DNA of 64,000 nt from Diaporthe sp. PMI_573 (Eukaryota > Ascomycota > Sordariomycetes > Diaporthales > Diaporthaceae), in assembly GCA_021399435.1 (NCBI GenBank), contig JAJTUP010000043.1, positions 248,001-312,000 on the forward strand, given 5' to 3'. Position numbers and translations under genes: made by a program. The notes beneath the pieces were generated by a model that saw nothing but the letters and a program-made list of their open reading frames with translations, was not told the origin of the DNA and ran no database searches. Positions 52,665-63,149 of this stretch are shown here, piece after piece; the stretch's first letter is position 1; each line of letters starts with the position of its first letter.

Positions 52665-55600
52665 CAAGGCTCCGATCAACTTCACATTTTCCACATGTGT
52701 ATTACACATGTTGATCAACATCTTGTCAACATACACATCACATCGAAAATGGGAATGTTGATACACATCAACATCACTTCACACCCCTTTATCTCCGTGT
52801 ACACGATGTTGATCATGTTGATATGGCCCGTGCTAGTACTAGGTGGGGCATTACCCAGGGGCGGCAGAACCCCTCCCTCCCGGAAAACCCCTGTCCAGTA
52901 CCTAATTTGGGGTGTTTACCTACCGAAATTCTCCACCCAACCGCGTTTTTGGAAGGACAAACGCGTCCAACATGTCCGGAGCAGACCCCCTACCCTTGGT
53001 GGAGTCGACACCTGAGACTGCATATGAAAACCGACTCTTTACCCATTTTAAAGGCTATACCTTGTCTGAGCGCACCAAAGAAACACGATCATGGATTTGG
53101 CGCTTTGGTTACGATATCCAGAACGTGACCGAACGTCGATGGGTGTGCCGACCTTGTATCAAGCAGAATCGCCCCAAGCCGACTTCCATCACGTCCGTCG
53201 GTATTCAAAATGCCATGGAACACGTTTATCTGATTCACCACATCTGCGCGCCAGTGGGAGAGAAGACCAAGTCGGCGGCAGAGCGGAAGGCAGAGTTGAT
53301 GGCAGAGAGGGATGGGCGCGGTGGGAGACACAAGTCGATTAGCCAACACTTCGGCCTGGACGCAGCCAAACCCCGTGAGCAAGCTATTGCCAATTCCTTC
53401 ATCAAAGGATTTGACCGAGACCACTTCCAGCAGCTGGTTGTTCAGTGGGTTGTCAATACTAATAGGCCCTTCACTGATGCCGAGGACCCGGAGTTACGCG
53501 CCGTCTTCGAATACTTGAATCCATCCGTTGCGTTACGCAAGGCCCATGTAACTGGAGATTCCATTCGAAATAAGATCATTGCCGAGTACTACAAACACCG
53601 AGATACCATTATTGGAGTTCTGCGTCATTGCCCGGGCCTGGTGCATCTCTCTTTTGATGGCTGGACTGCTCGAAATCGACAGAGTCTGTGTGGAATTGCG
53701 TGTTTCTTCAGAGATGAGCAGAATCGTCCCTTGAAAATTGTCCTCGGTCTACCTGAGATATCGAAACGGCATACAGGCGAGAACATTGCGGCAGAAGTAT
53801 CCACAGTCATCGATCTCTTTGGCATTCGAGACAAAGTAGGGTACACAACCCTCGACAACGCTGCCAATAACGATACAGCAATGGACACGCTCGGTGGACT
53901 CCTCGGGTTTGATGGCAAGCGCCGACGCGTGCGCTGCTTTGGCCATACCCTCAATCTTGCTGCTAAAGCCCTTCTTTTCGGCAAGTGTGCGGATGCTCTC
54001 GAGCTGGATGACCCATTCAGTGGTGCCGGTGTCGTATCTGATGCCGAATGGGCAACGTGGCTGAAGAAAGGGCCAGTTGGTGTGTCAGTTGCCCTGAATC
54101 TTGGGTTCCTTCGCTAAGATGTTTTAGGCAAGCTGCATAATATTGTTCATGATATTTATCGTGCGCAGCGCTTATCCTATCTACTTCGAGACATCCAAGC
54201 CGATGATATCAAAAAGGCATCAAGTGCCAAGTTACGAGCTAGAAAGCCACTCCAAGTCATTCGAGACAACGACACGCGCTGGCTCTCGCAGCTCTACATG
54301 ATCCGTCGAGCGCTCAAACTTCGACGACACCTCGAGCTCACTGTTCTCAAATTCAAGCAGGAGTGGGAGGATGAGAACAGGGGCAAACGCACCAAGCAAG
54401 TCAGGAAGGGTGTTAAGGTACCTCACATCATCAGAGATGAATCACAGCTGTCTCAAAATGACTGGGATGTGCTCCAGCGGCTCGAGGAGATCTTAACAGA
54501 GTTTGAAACGGTGGTGAAAACTCTGGAGGGTGATGGCCAAGTCCGAAAGCGTAAGCATGGATTTGTTGGCTCTTATGGCAACATATGGGATGTCCTCTTA
54601 GGGTTTGAGAGGCTTATGGCCAAGCTTGAAAAGTTCAAGGCCGAAGCTGAGGGCTTCCCTGATCCGGAGCAATTCAGGATTGGTATCAACTTAGCATGGC
54701 AGAAGATGGACGAGTACTACCATAGTAAGTTTATCTTTCTTTCTGGCTATATGGCCAGAGCTGACCACATAAGAACTCGACGAAACCCCTGTCTACTACA
54801 CGGCTATGGCGCTGCATCCTTCATATGGCTGGGCATGGTTTGAGCAGCAATGGGACCAGACCCCGGCGTGGATTTCAACGGCGAAGATCATGGTGGAGAC
54901 AGTTTGGCGGAGAGACTATTCGCATGTCGCTGTGCCTGATGATTGTGATGACGAGGAAGGGCCTGCTCCGAAAAGGCGCAAGTTTTTCGACCCGTTCGAC
55001 CATAACGACCGTCGAAAGCAGCCCCAGCAGCAGACTCGGCGAATTTCCGGCGACGAATATGAGTCTTGGTGTGCTAACGACAGTGAGCATATCGAGACCC
55101 GAGATCCTGTTGCATATTGGCACGAGAGGCGGCGCAAATATCCCCGCCTGTCTCGGATGGCTCTTGATTTTCTCACCGTTCAGGCCATGTCGGCAGAGTG
55201 TGAGAGGCTATTCTCGGCATCAGGCAGAATGGTCTCGCCACATAGGACACTTCTCGATGCACAAATCGTCAGCATGTGTCAAGTACTTCGATCATGGTAT
55301 CGTGCCGGCCTGGTCCAACACATCGACCCCTTACTGCTGTCGATTCACGAGGAGGAGGAACTGGTGACTCTGCAGAGTTGTGGTGACGACGAGACTATGA
55401 AGACGAAGGCCACAGCATGGTTAAGCGGTCCCACAGCCGTGGAGAGTGACGAAGAGGCTGAGGAGTTCGCTACAGGGGGGTTTGGAGATGTCGCTATGGG
55501 GTTTACAATTGATGAAACGGAAATTGAGGATGGGGATTAGGCGACGACCGGGGTGATGTCAACGAAATCAACATTGTACATATACACATCACACTACGGG

Positions 55601-55695
55601 CATGTTGATCAACATCACGCGAGGTTTGGACGTCATGTCAACATCAACTCAATGCACGTGCTATGTGATGTTGTGTGGCATTGATCGGAACCTTG
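52665..55695 (+). mobile_element. hAT transposon, about 3.0 kb, apparently complete
   Basis: The terminal inverted repeat is CAAGGCTCCGATCAAC at left; the right end is the complement of CAAGGTTCCGATCAAT. Subterminal DNA on both sides is packed with GTTGATCAAC palindromes and ACATCACAT words. It encloses an intact spliced transposase gene. The flanking 8-mers (CCACAAAC and AGTGTACT) do not match, so the classical target duplication is missing. Confidence 0.82.
52972..55540 (+). CDS. hAT transposase with BED zinc finger, 823 aa, three exons
   Basis: Exons are 52972-54079, 54128-54724 and 54774-55540. The 48-bp (GTGTGT...TTTTAG) and 49-bp (GTAAGT...ATAAG) introns each remove an in-frame interruption and keep the frame. 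The N-terminal BED finger is WVCRPCIKQNRP with a later MEHVYLIHH. Catalytic landmarks are LVHLSFDGWTARNRQSLCGI (first Asp), TTLDNAANNDTAM (second Asp) and RVRCFGHTLNLAAKALLF (CxxH). The C-terminus is RLSRMALDFLTVQAMSAECE then RLFSASGRM, containing the Glu region and dimerisation domain. The start is the first ATG after the TIR region that precedes conserved sequence. It is a candidate active enzyme. Confidence 0.88.
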
Positions 55696-55916
55696 AGTGT
55701 ACTTGCCACGCTACACAGCCTTGTCACGACAAGGCTCCTACAGTGTAATAAGGAACCCGTTCTTTATTGATCGCTATGGTGTCAAGAGGATTAAATAATC
55801 GCAGTGGAACCACAACTCTCGCATATAGATCGAAAAGAGATTGGAAGTCTGTTTCAGGCCAAGGTCGCAATAATCAGCCAAGGTGACTAAAATAGAGGAA
55901 TCGGAATTATCTTATA

Positions 55917-56216
55917 TGTTGGAAGGCAGCACTTCGGGCCCGTCGGAGGCCCGGTGAAGGGCACCGTAGTATCGGCGAAAGGCACCGCAGCACCGCTCAG
56001 GCCCATATGGCGCCCAAGTCAGGGCTGAGCCTCGCTCAGGCCAGCGTGCATCGAGATCCATGAGGGATGGGCAGGTCAGGTTATAAGATGGGTGGTTAGA
56101 CGCACTGGAATCACAATGTAGTTAGGTATCAATCGTAACATAGCACGGAATGTTCAGATCCTGATCTGCCCTCATGCAACCCCTTGCCCAGCATCTTCCC
56201 CAGTGACCTCTCGACA
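55917..56216 (+). mobile_element. Solo LTR, 300 bp, with 5-bp target duplication
   Basis: TGTTGGAAGGCAG...CCTCTCGACA flanked by TTATA on both sides (55912-55916 and 56217-56221). No internal retroelement DNA adjoins it, as expected after LTR-LTR recombination. Confidence 0.9.
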
Positions 56217-57524
56217 TTATATATAGTCATCAACCTCTGAGCATTGAAAGTCGATATGCACAAGACGTAAACATCATCGATATCGTCCAACTATCATAAA
56301 TACCACGCTTCACTAATTCCCTGTCTCGCATGCATATATGTTCTAAATCCTTTGTAAAGGCTTTGCGGTTGTTTGGCTACCGATACGCTCGTTGGTAGCG
56401 CCACGTTTTCCAGAAATTAGATAAGTATCGGCTCAAATAGTCGCTCGTCGCTGTGGTCTGGTCGTTGATTTTATGCAAGGCCATAGTATCCCATAATAAG
56501 AATGGATGGAGGCTTTGCAGCGGGAGTGGGAACTTCTCACGGCCTCTTCACAGGTTCCAGGGGCGAAGCTTGAGCTTGATTGGGTGAGCCGAAGCATACT
56601 GGCGAGGTCTCTCGCGGGATCTTCCATCTGCATCTTCCAATTCCAAGGAGAATTGAGTGTGTGCGAATATCCCTATTCTTGAATAGTGTGTGTAGCAGCT
56701 GTTTTTGTCTGTGCGAATATCCCTATTCATTTTCATAGAGACTAGTCCTTCCTTCGTTTATTACTTGTTGCGTTCATTCCATGTTTCAATCCGCTATTAA
56801 TACTATGCATTAATTCAAGTTGCAAGGTCCTTTCTCCTTGCCCTCAATCGTTAATCCGTAGTACGATACAGCACTGCGGATTGTTATCTTCCAAGTAGAG
56901 TGCAGTACCTTGAACTTTGAAATAGAAAAAGTGGCACTTATTAATAGTCGCCCACCCAGCTTCTAACGTAGACCCACCCAGTACAAGGAATTAAGCATGC
57001 AGCCTACTATAACTTCAGGTACCCCCTCTAAAATACCCCGCCTTAGAACTCCCCAGAGCTCCCGACAGCCCCTCAACACGCCCCAAAACCCCTCAACACG
57101 CTAGCCCTCTGTAATGATCACACTAAACCTTTGTAGGGTTCAGTAGGTAACCTGTAGGGCTTATGTTAGCAGAGCGGCGTAGAGGCGGTACTTGACTGTT
57201 CAATATCCTAAGACACGATCGTTCTCAAGAGGGTATAATCACTAGCTGTAAGGCTATCCAGTTATAAGGTTGAATAACTTAGATTAACGACTGAAGAGTC
57301 TATTCTATGAAAGCTATCTATTGTGGTGATGACCATGTCCTTATATGTTCCGACTCTTCAGTGGATATGTTCGGATAACTCATATACAACATATCCAAGC
57401 TGGTGTGATGAATAACCTTGGATAAAACATATCCATCCTGGTTGTTGGGCGTCATACCCTAACCCTGTCCGTCTTACTGACCCCTCTTTTAGGGGTTGCG
57501 GGGTTACGTCGTGCCATTATATTG
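56217..57524. other. Gene-free interval
   Basis: No gene is supported. A direct repeat GTGTGCGAATATCCCTATTC at about 56659 (and 56712 as CTGTGCGAATATCCCTATTC) is the only structure noted. Confidence 0.4.
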
Positions 57525-57659
57525 GAAAACGGAGATTCGCACAACCATAAACGGAGGGCACACAACTTTTTCTGACTAATCATGCTGGCCCCTGTGCCTG
57601 AATTAAAAAACACTATGGGTTCGCTATACAAATAGTTAACGTGATTACACCGATTAACA

Positions 57660-58095
57660 TGCCGCTGTATGCCACTATTCCCACACATTTAAGGGCACCA
57701 AATAAGCACTATTAGACCCAAGTGTTGCTGTTGGATAGTCTTCCGTACGTACGGAGAAAGCAGAATAACAAGGTTATTACGAAACGGTCTTTTCTTCGTG
57801 ATAATGTCTAGAGGCTAAGTTCTGGTAGTAGCCTTTAGGGCACGAAAGTGCCCTTATGGCGACCCCTTTTCCGGCTGACTAAGCAGAAGGCAACGGCCAG
57901 CCGTCAGTTGCCAAACGTTGCCCACGTTGCCCACGATGCCTACATTACCGCCCACATAACCCAGCTAGTTAAATAGTAAGTTAACAAAGCCGGGCATTAT
58001 GGCGATAATCTCGTCCTACGTTTCCTTAACGCCCTTGCCGCCCTCGCCGCCCTCGCTGTCGGCATTACCGGTATTGTCGTTGCCTTCTAGTCGAC
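57660..58095. repeat. Dispersed repeat, copy 2, split by an LTR
   Basis: It matches 13095-13345 on both sides of the LTR at 57729-57906. Beyond that it extends through CTTGCCGCCCTCGCCGCCCT to about 58095. Confidence 0.7.
57729..57906 (+). mobile_element. Solo LTR, 178 bp, with GTTGC target duplication
   Basis: TGTTGGATAGTC...CCAGCCGTCA flanked by GTTGC on both sides (57724-57728 and 57907-57911). Copy 1 of the host repeat (13.1 kb) shows the uninterrupted site. It contains the palindrome TCCGTACGTACGGA and the word CCGGCTGACTAAGCA shared with the 204-bp LTR. Confidence 0.88.
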
Positions 58096-58601
58096 CTGCC
58101 ACTATGCCTTAAGGCCTAAATAATCAGGAACCTAAGCCATCGCCATAACGCTATAGAAACCATATCTAACTAGATAGGGTATATTTTTGATGCCGAATTG
58201 ACTGATTCAAAGAAGCAATTAGTCGATTTGACAAAGCGTAGGTGGTTGGCGGGTGGGTTGAAGTTGGTGGGTGGAGGATATTCTGCAGTGTACATGGCCG
58301 AGGCTACAAAACGCACGATGATGGGTGGTAAATCGACGTAAAATGGGGCGCTCTGATTGGCTGCGGTGTGCTTAGTCAGAAAAAGTTGTGTACCCTCCGA
58401 TTGTGGTTGTGCGAATCTCCGTTTTCTTATATTGGGACCCCTACGACTTTCTTCCTCCAATCCACGTCTCCTCTGAGCCTTTTATTCCTGTCGTCATCTC
58501 TTTAGAACTAACATGTTGAGATTTGAGCCACCGACAGTCGCGTACTTTGTCTTCTTGCCATCTTCACCGTCGTCAACGCACCAGCTAATCAAACCAGAAC
58601 C

Positions 58602-59298
58602 ATGCATCTGAGCGTCGACGCTGCCGTTCAGGCTATTTCCGAGGCAATCGGCCACCTCACAAGTACTTTCTCCGATGAGCTACTTCGCTTCGCACAAGGA
58701 AACATCACCCAGCACGTTACAGCTTTGTTGTCCACACAGAATGAGCAGAGCATTGTGGGCACCGTCGGCCTAATGGCAGACTACTTTAAGCTTTCCGGTA
58801 AGATCAGCAGTTTGCGATTTTATTTTAATGGCTGTTAATTGACAGGATCTAGTCGCTGCCAAAACCGCCGCAGAGCACTGCGCGGGGTTTGCCGTCGCTA
58901 ATGTCACTGGTATTGTCGACATCCTCAGGGACAACCCGCTGGACTACGTCCCCAAAACATACGACGGAATCAAGTACTGCCTCCATGAGGAAGCATCCAA
59001 GAATTGGTTTGATGCCGGCTGGTTACTGCTCTTTGCAGTCCTTTTCATCGTCATGGCTGTGCTGTTTGGTCCATACTGGCCTGTCCTCCTCCCGCTTCGG
59101 ATCGTCGGCTTTGGTGCTCTTGGCCCAATAGACGGTTCGTCTGCTCATATGGCCTCTGAATATCTCAAAGGAAAGATGCTAATACGTAAAATCAAAACAG
59201 GCTCTATCGCAGCAATGCTGCAGTCCGTTCTATATGGCGGATTCACGCCTGGCGGCGGATGGTTTGCATTTTTGCAAAGGTGGGGAATGAATTTGTAA
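58602..59298 (+). CDS. ISG12/IFI6-like membrane protein, 191 aa
   Basis: Three exons: 58602-58797, 58853-59134 and 59201-59298. Introns of 55 and 66 bp; the first acceptor must be the TAG at 58850-58852, because the earlier CAG breaks the frame. Residues 1-65 form an amphipathic helical N-terminus. Then come a hydrophobic span (about 128-150, LLLFAVLFIVMAVLFGPYWP) and the Ifi-6-16 block VGFGALGPIDGSIAAMLQSV with GGWFAFLQRWGM at the C-terminus. The second intron splits that block, supporting the splice model. Animal members act at mitochondrial or nuclear membranes in stress and apoptosis; fungal members are uncharacterised. Confidence 0.8.
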
Positions 59299-59526
59299 AG
59301 GAGTTCTCTCTTAAGGGATTTCATTTCTTGAGGTTGGGGTACGCTCCATGTTCTTTGTGTTGAGAACCCGATGGTGTTGAGATGTTCAAATGGTCATTCG
59401 TCTATAATAAGGAGTATTAAGCACAATACAAAGCGACTAGAGTCTATCTTAAAATCCTAATCCCGTGTTTGAGGAATACAAAAAAAATGCAAAATAAAAA
59501 TTGGCAAGTGTGCTAACTTTCATAAA

Positions 59527-59590
59527 AAGCCAGAGACAATTCTACACTAACTCCGAACAACCAATTAAATTCAACAGAGGGAGAATTAAT
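59527..59590 (+). pseudogene. Copia RT scrap
   Basis: Similar to copia codons around 22315-22375: EQPIKFNRGRIN here against EQPIEFNGGRIS there, with matching DNA (GAACAACCAATT). Only about 60 bp survive. Confidence 0.6.
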
Positions 59591-59747
59591 GTCGTACATC
59601 CCTGGCCCGGATTCCGGCCCCCCCTCTTCATTCCGGCCGCCTTTCCTGTAACGGTCTCAAGGCAGTATATTGCAACTAACTAGGCCACTCTACGAGTATG
59701 GTCGTGCGGTCCGAGATTGGCTCTGTGAATGTCTACGGGGCCAGATG

Positions 59748-59970
59748 TGACGGCAGCTGTGACGGCAGCTGTGACGGCAGCCACGATCAGGCAAGCCCTT
59801 TGGCCGTCACAAGGACCCTAACCCTTAGCCCCACAGTCGCGTCAAGACTTCGCGAGCTAGAGACCGCCAGAGCTTCGCTCTCCCCTTTCTTCTCCTCTCC
59901 TCAGCTTAGAATATTCGTTGATAGCGCCAATAGACCCAGCTCCCATGCTGCATCTCGTGCTGGCCGTGAC
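59748..59970 (+). pseudogene. Fragment of the 24-27 kb hAT family (hinge exon)
   Basis: 59771-59970 matches the complement of 26130-26329 closely. It reads LRELETARASLSPFFSSPQL in an open frame, which the other copy has lost by frameshift. The 12-mer GTGACGGCAGCT is triplicated at its left edge. Confidence 0.75.
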
Positions 59971-60389
59971 ATGGGCCACCCCCTGATCTGGGCCACCCCC
60001 CGTCGCCACAATGCCACTATTCCCAACGTCAATTGCCGCCCACCACGATAACCGATCCCTCTTCCGTTGGTGTTGAAGAATCGTCAGAAGTTGTACAAGC
60101 GCACTCAAAACCGGAGTCATCGAGTACTAATTTTTTGTCAGTGGCGCTTTGTCCATTGAATCCACCACAGCGCTGTCTGCGGGCCAACCCCTGACCGGCA
60201 CTCCATACCGTTCAAGTACCCCTCGCGCCCGAGCAATGTCTCTCAAGCCCTGAGTAGCGACCTCACCACTATCTTGAGTTCGGAACAAAGACCACTCAAG
60301 CTAGAGGCACTCATGGGCGTCATGTCAACCTTGTTTTCTGATATAATGTCACGTGCAGGACGTGAAATAGATCTCCATGTTCCCTTCAG

Positions 60390-60720
60390 AGATCAAGTTG
60401 GTAAAAAAGAAAAGTCGACTGGAGATGCCATGCTTTGGCACGGTCGAATGGGGCATCCGGGACCGCGAGCACTTGAACACCCGGTGAACTAATCTCTGGG
60501 GGTGCGAATTCGCGGACCAACAACGGTCGAATGTGAAGTTTGTGCCCTCTCCAAAATCACGAGGCAAATCCGGCGGAAGCCAAGAGAGATCCTTGAACGA
60601 GCAGGAGAGAGAATAGCACTTTCCCGTTGGGACCGTCGCGGTCGAGGCCACCCCCGCCTGAGGTATATGGTCAAGTGGACTGGATACAACGAACCAGAAG
60701 AGGTGTCGCCGACTACAAAT
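60390..60720 (+). pseudogene. Retroelement debris: copia pre-integrase finger, then a chromodomain scrap
   Basis: 60400-60600 reads DAMLWHGRMGHPGPRALEHP, a stop, then [20 protein letters not shown]: the HHCC pre-integrase zinc finger of copia pol, broken by one stop. 60650-60720 reads [17 protein letters not shown], a chromodomain strand as found at the end of gypsy integrases. The two pieces come from different element types, so this is a junction of relics. Confidence 0.65.
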
Positions 60721-60899
60721 GCCTCAAAGAGTGACTAGACGAGGAACGTGAGGCCAAGCGTTGGAAGCATCAGGCTCGTGGCCACGAACGCAACCCCTTC
60801 GTGCTGGTCCTTGTTGACACCGACGGCCACGTCTTTGACGATGACTGTAACAACCCCTGGCCCCGCTCTGTCCAGCCCAAATACAGCGCCTAAGATTCC

Positions 60900-62448
60900 T
60901 CGATTTCACTTTGTTTATTTCTTACATTGTGTTGTAAATGAGTGGTCTCTGAAAGTGAAAGGCTAACCACACAAACAGAGATTTAGAGCCCTGGCAGATG
61001 GTCCAGGGAAAAGTGCGTGCGGCATCGTGTACCGTCCACGTCGCCAACCCGATCCCCTTCAACGGCTCTTATGCCAGTTGTGGTGATGGCAGCGGGCTGA
61101 GATGAGGGAGAGCTCAACACTGGGCGGATGGCCTGGAACGGACATTGCGCAGCAGAGGGCTTTTGGATGTCTGGGCAGCCGGCCTATGCTGAAGGTCTGC
61201 TTAGTCACCACGCTGCGTGCGCGTTCCTTTTTGTTTTTAAGCTTACGAATATTTGTGCCTGTTGTAGAATTCACTGCACATAATTGATCCCACCTTAAGA
61301 CTTAGAACCTTATTATTCTGTCCTCTGTTCGCAGAATTCCTTCCGTCAACCTAGCCGGTCTATAATTGTACAAGATGGTAACTAAATGGGAAGTCGACAA
61401 AATTGAGGACGATGCTCAGTACGACGCAGACGCGAGTTTCGAAGGATACAATTCGTCAAGCTAGAGCAGCGACATACCATCATCTGTGGGACCTCAGTTT
61501 TCAGCCAATTGCCATAGTGGCGATCGGTCCAACTGCTGCTCGGCGTGAATTAGCATCGACCAAGGAAGCACAGGTCAGCAGCTATGGAATGAAGACGGCG
61601 ATCAGAGCTGGGATAGACTACAGAGATGGGCTCAACTACAGGGTTTATAACTGTAAGAATACTAGCGTCTTCATTGCAGCGTCTCTATGAATGGGACTGC
61701 GCCCTTGTGTCAGTCCACCGTACAGACTGGATCTGGTGTGGTCCCCGTAGGCGTGTCCCACCTTGTCTCTTCCCATTTGATCGCTCAATCCTTGACTCCG
61801 CGGTTCTCCAGTGGCTGATGATGATTCTCTGGGCTCTTTGTTCTGAGTGGTCAACCATAGAACATTTGGCTTGGGAGCATAAAATTGTTACGGCGCTGGA
61901 CACTCGTCAAGCGCTTTCATCCGAGTCTCAGAAATTGTCTCCCACATTAGAGACGGACAGACGGGCCTCCCCTGTTGCCCTGATACGCTCTGTTCCTGAC
62001 CTCTTCCGCGGTATACACACTGTGTACGTTTATGCAGCTCTCCAACCGAACCTGAATGATACGTTCTGCACACCATGCATCAGAATTTGAGATTGACAAT
62101 ACCAAGCCCTGCAGTTAGAATGCCGAGGACGTGGTCGCTACCAAGCTGTCCAATCCAAGGGGCTTCTCCCTTTTTTCGTAACTTTGGAAGTTACGAAATT
62201 AAAAGTGGGGACATAGAGGTCCACCTTTCGTGGAGAAGTTGCAAGGGAAGGACGGCACGAAGCGGGTCGAAAAGAAAGCTGGCATGGCTTGCGCTCTGTG
62301 TTAGCACCGAACGCCTTGCAGCGGCCACCTAAGCTGCGAACGTATATAGGTGCTCCGAAATACCATTGCTCTCAGCAACCATTGCATCTGCAACCTTTCT
62401 TTCCGTCCTCCGGACTCTTCTTCCCTACCCAGAAGAAAAGAAAACAAA
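60900..62448. other. Interval without a supported gene; promoter of the next gene
   Basis: Several overlapping frames at 61380-62090 are open but unrecognised. GTATATAGG at 62342-62350, about 100 bp before the ATG at 62449, is a likely TATA element. Confidence 0.35.
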
Positions 62449-63149
62449 ATGGTTCTTCCTCTAGAAGACTTTGATCCATCCAGATCCCCATCTCCGACTG
62501 CATGCCCCAGACCATGCTCAACCCAGCCCTCGTCGCCGTCGAACACTGCGTGTGGCCCAAACGAGGAGACCGAAGTAGATATCCACTTCACGGATGAGAA
62601 CTCTCAAGGTGGGCAGCATAGTTCACTAGGATATCTTTACATATTACTGACTTTCACAGTCCGTGAATTACCTGTTGAGAATCTGTCAGCGATGAACAAT
62701 GCACCTGTTCCAGAAAGCAGTGTGGAGAATGTAATAGAAATCTTTGTAGATGATGACTGTCCAGGTAAGCAGCCGACTCGAATTTTTGTGTCTTCTATCT
62801 ATTAACCTTGCTAGTTCCTAAATGGGAGGTCTCACTGGGGACATCAAACCCCCTTCGATTCCAGTTCAAAGCAATTCTTCAAGCTTGGTCCTACGAAAAT
62901 CCAATTCCTGCCCATACATTTCAACTCCAAAATGTGGATGGGGGTTGGGAGATCCCATCTGGTACGATGGAGTACACAGTCATTGATGTATCGCCAGGTA
63001 TGGGCGTTCATAAGCTGGCTGTTGCTGCTGTCTGCAATTCGTCCTTCAATGAGTTCTATGAGACCGTAAAAGGAGCCAAAGTCAAAGTACGGGGAAGTAG
63101 GATCTTGCGAGCATCGATGAAACTCATTAGAAACTTGCAGAATACATAA
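62449..63149 (+). CDS. Three-exon gene of unknown function, 199 aa
   Basis: Exons are 62449-62608, 62660-62764 and 62815-63149. Introns of 51 bp (GTGGGC...CACAG) and 50 bp (GTAAGC...GCTAG) keep the frame. The N-terminal third is Pro/Ser-rich with an acidic patch. The C-terminal exon looks globular (WEVSLGTSNPLRFQFKAILQ, then NVDGGWEIPSGTMEYTVIDV) and ends in a basic helix (RGSRILRASMKLIRNLQNT). There is no signal peptide, membrane span or known domain. The consistent phase-1 introns and upstream TATA support a real gene. Confidence 0.55.

Larger units (their letters stand above)
57525..58425. repeat. Inverted-repeat-bounded segment (about 900 bp)
   Basis: The left arm (57525-57579) and right arm (58372-58425) are about 90% complementary over 54 bp, containing CGGAGATTCGCACAACCA and ACAACTTTTTCTGACTAA. 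Between them lie the dispersed repeat shared with 13.1 kb and a solo LTR. It may be a TIR transposon or a fold-back structure; no ORF inside is recognisable. Confidence 0.7.

Noticed and set aside
52665..52766. First 34 residues of the gypsy open frame as an N-terminal extension
   Set aside because: They are encoded by the terminal repeats of the inserted hAT, so the frame merely happens to be open.
61380..62090. Possible multi-exon gene
   Set aside because: No set of introns gave a consistent frame and no conserved segment was seen.
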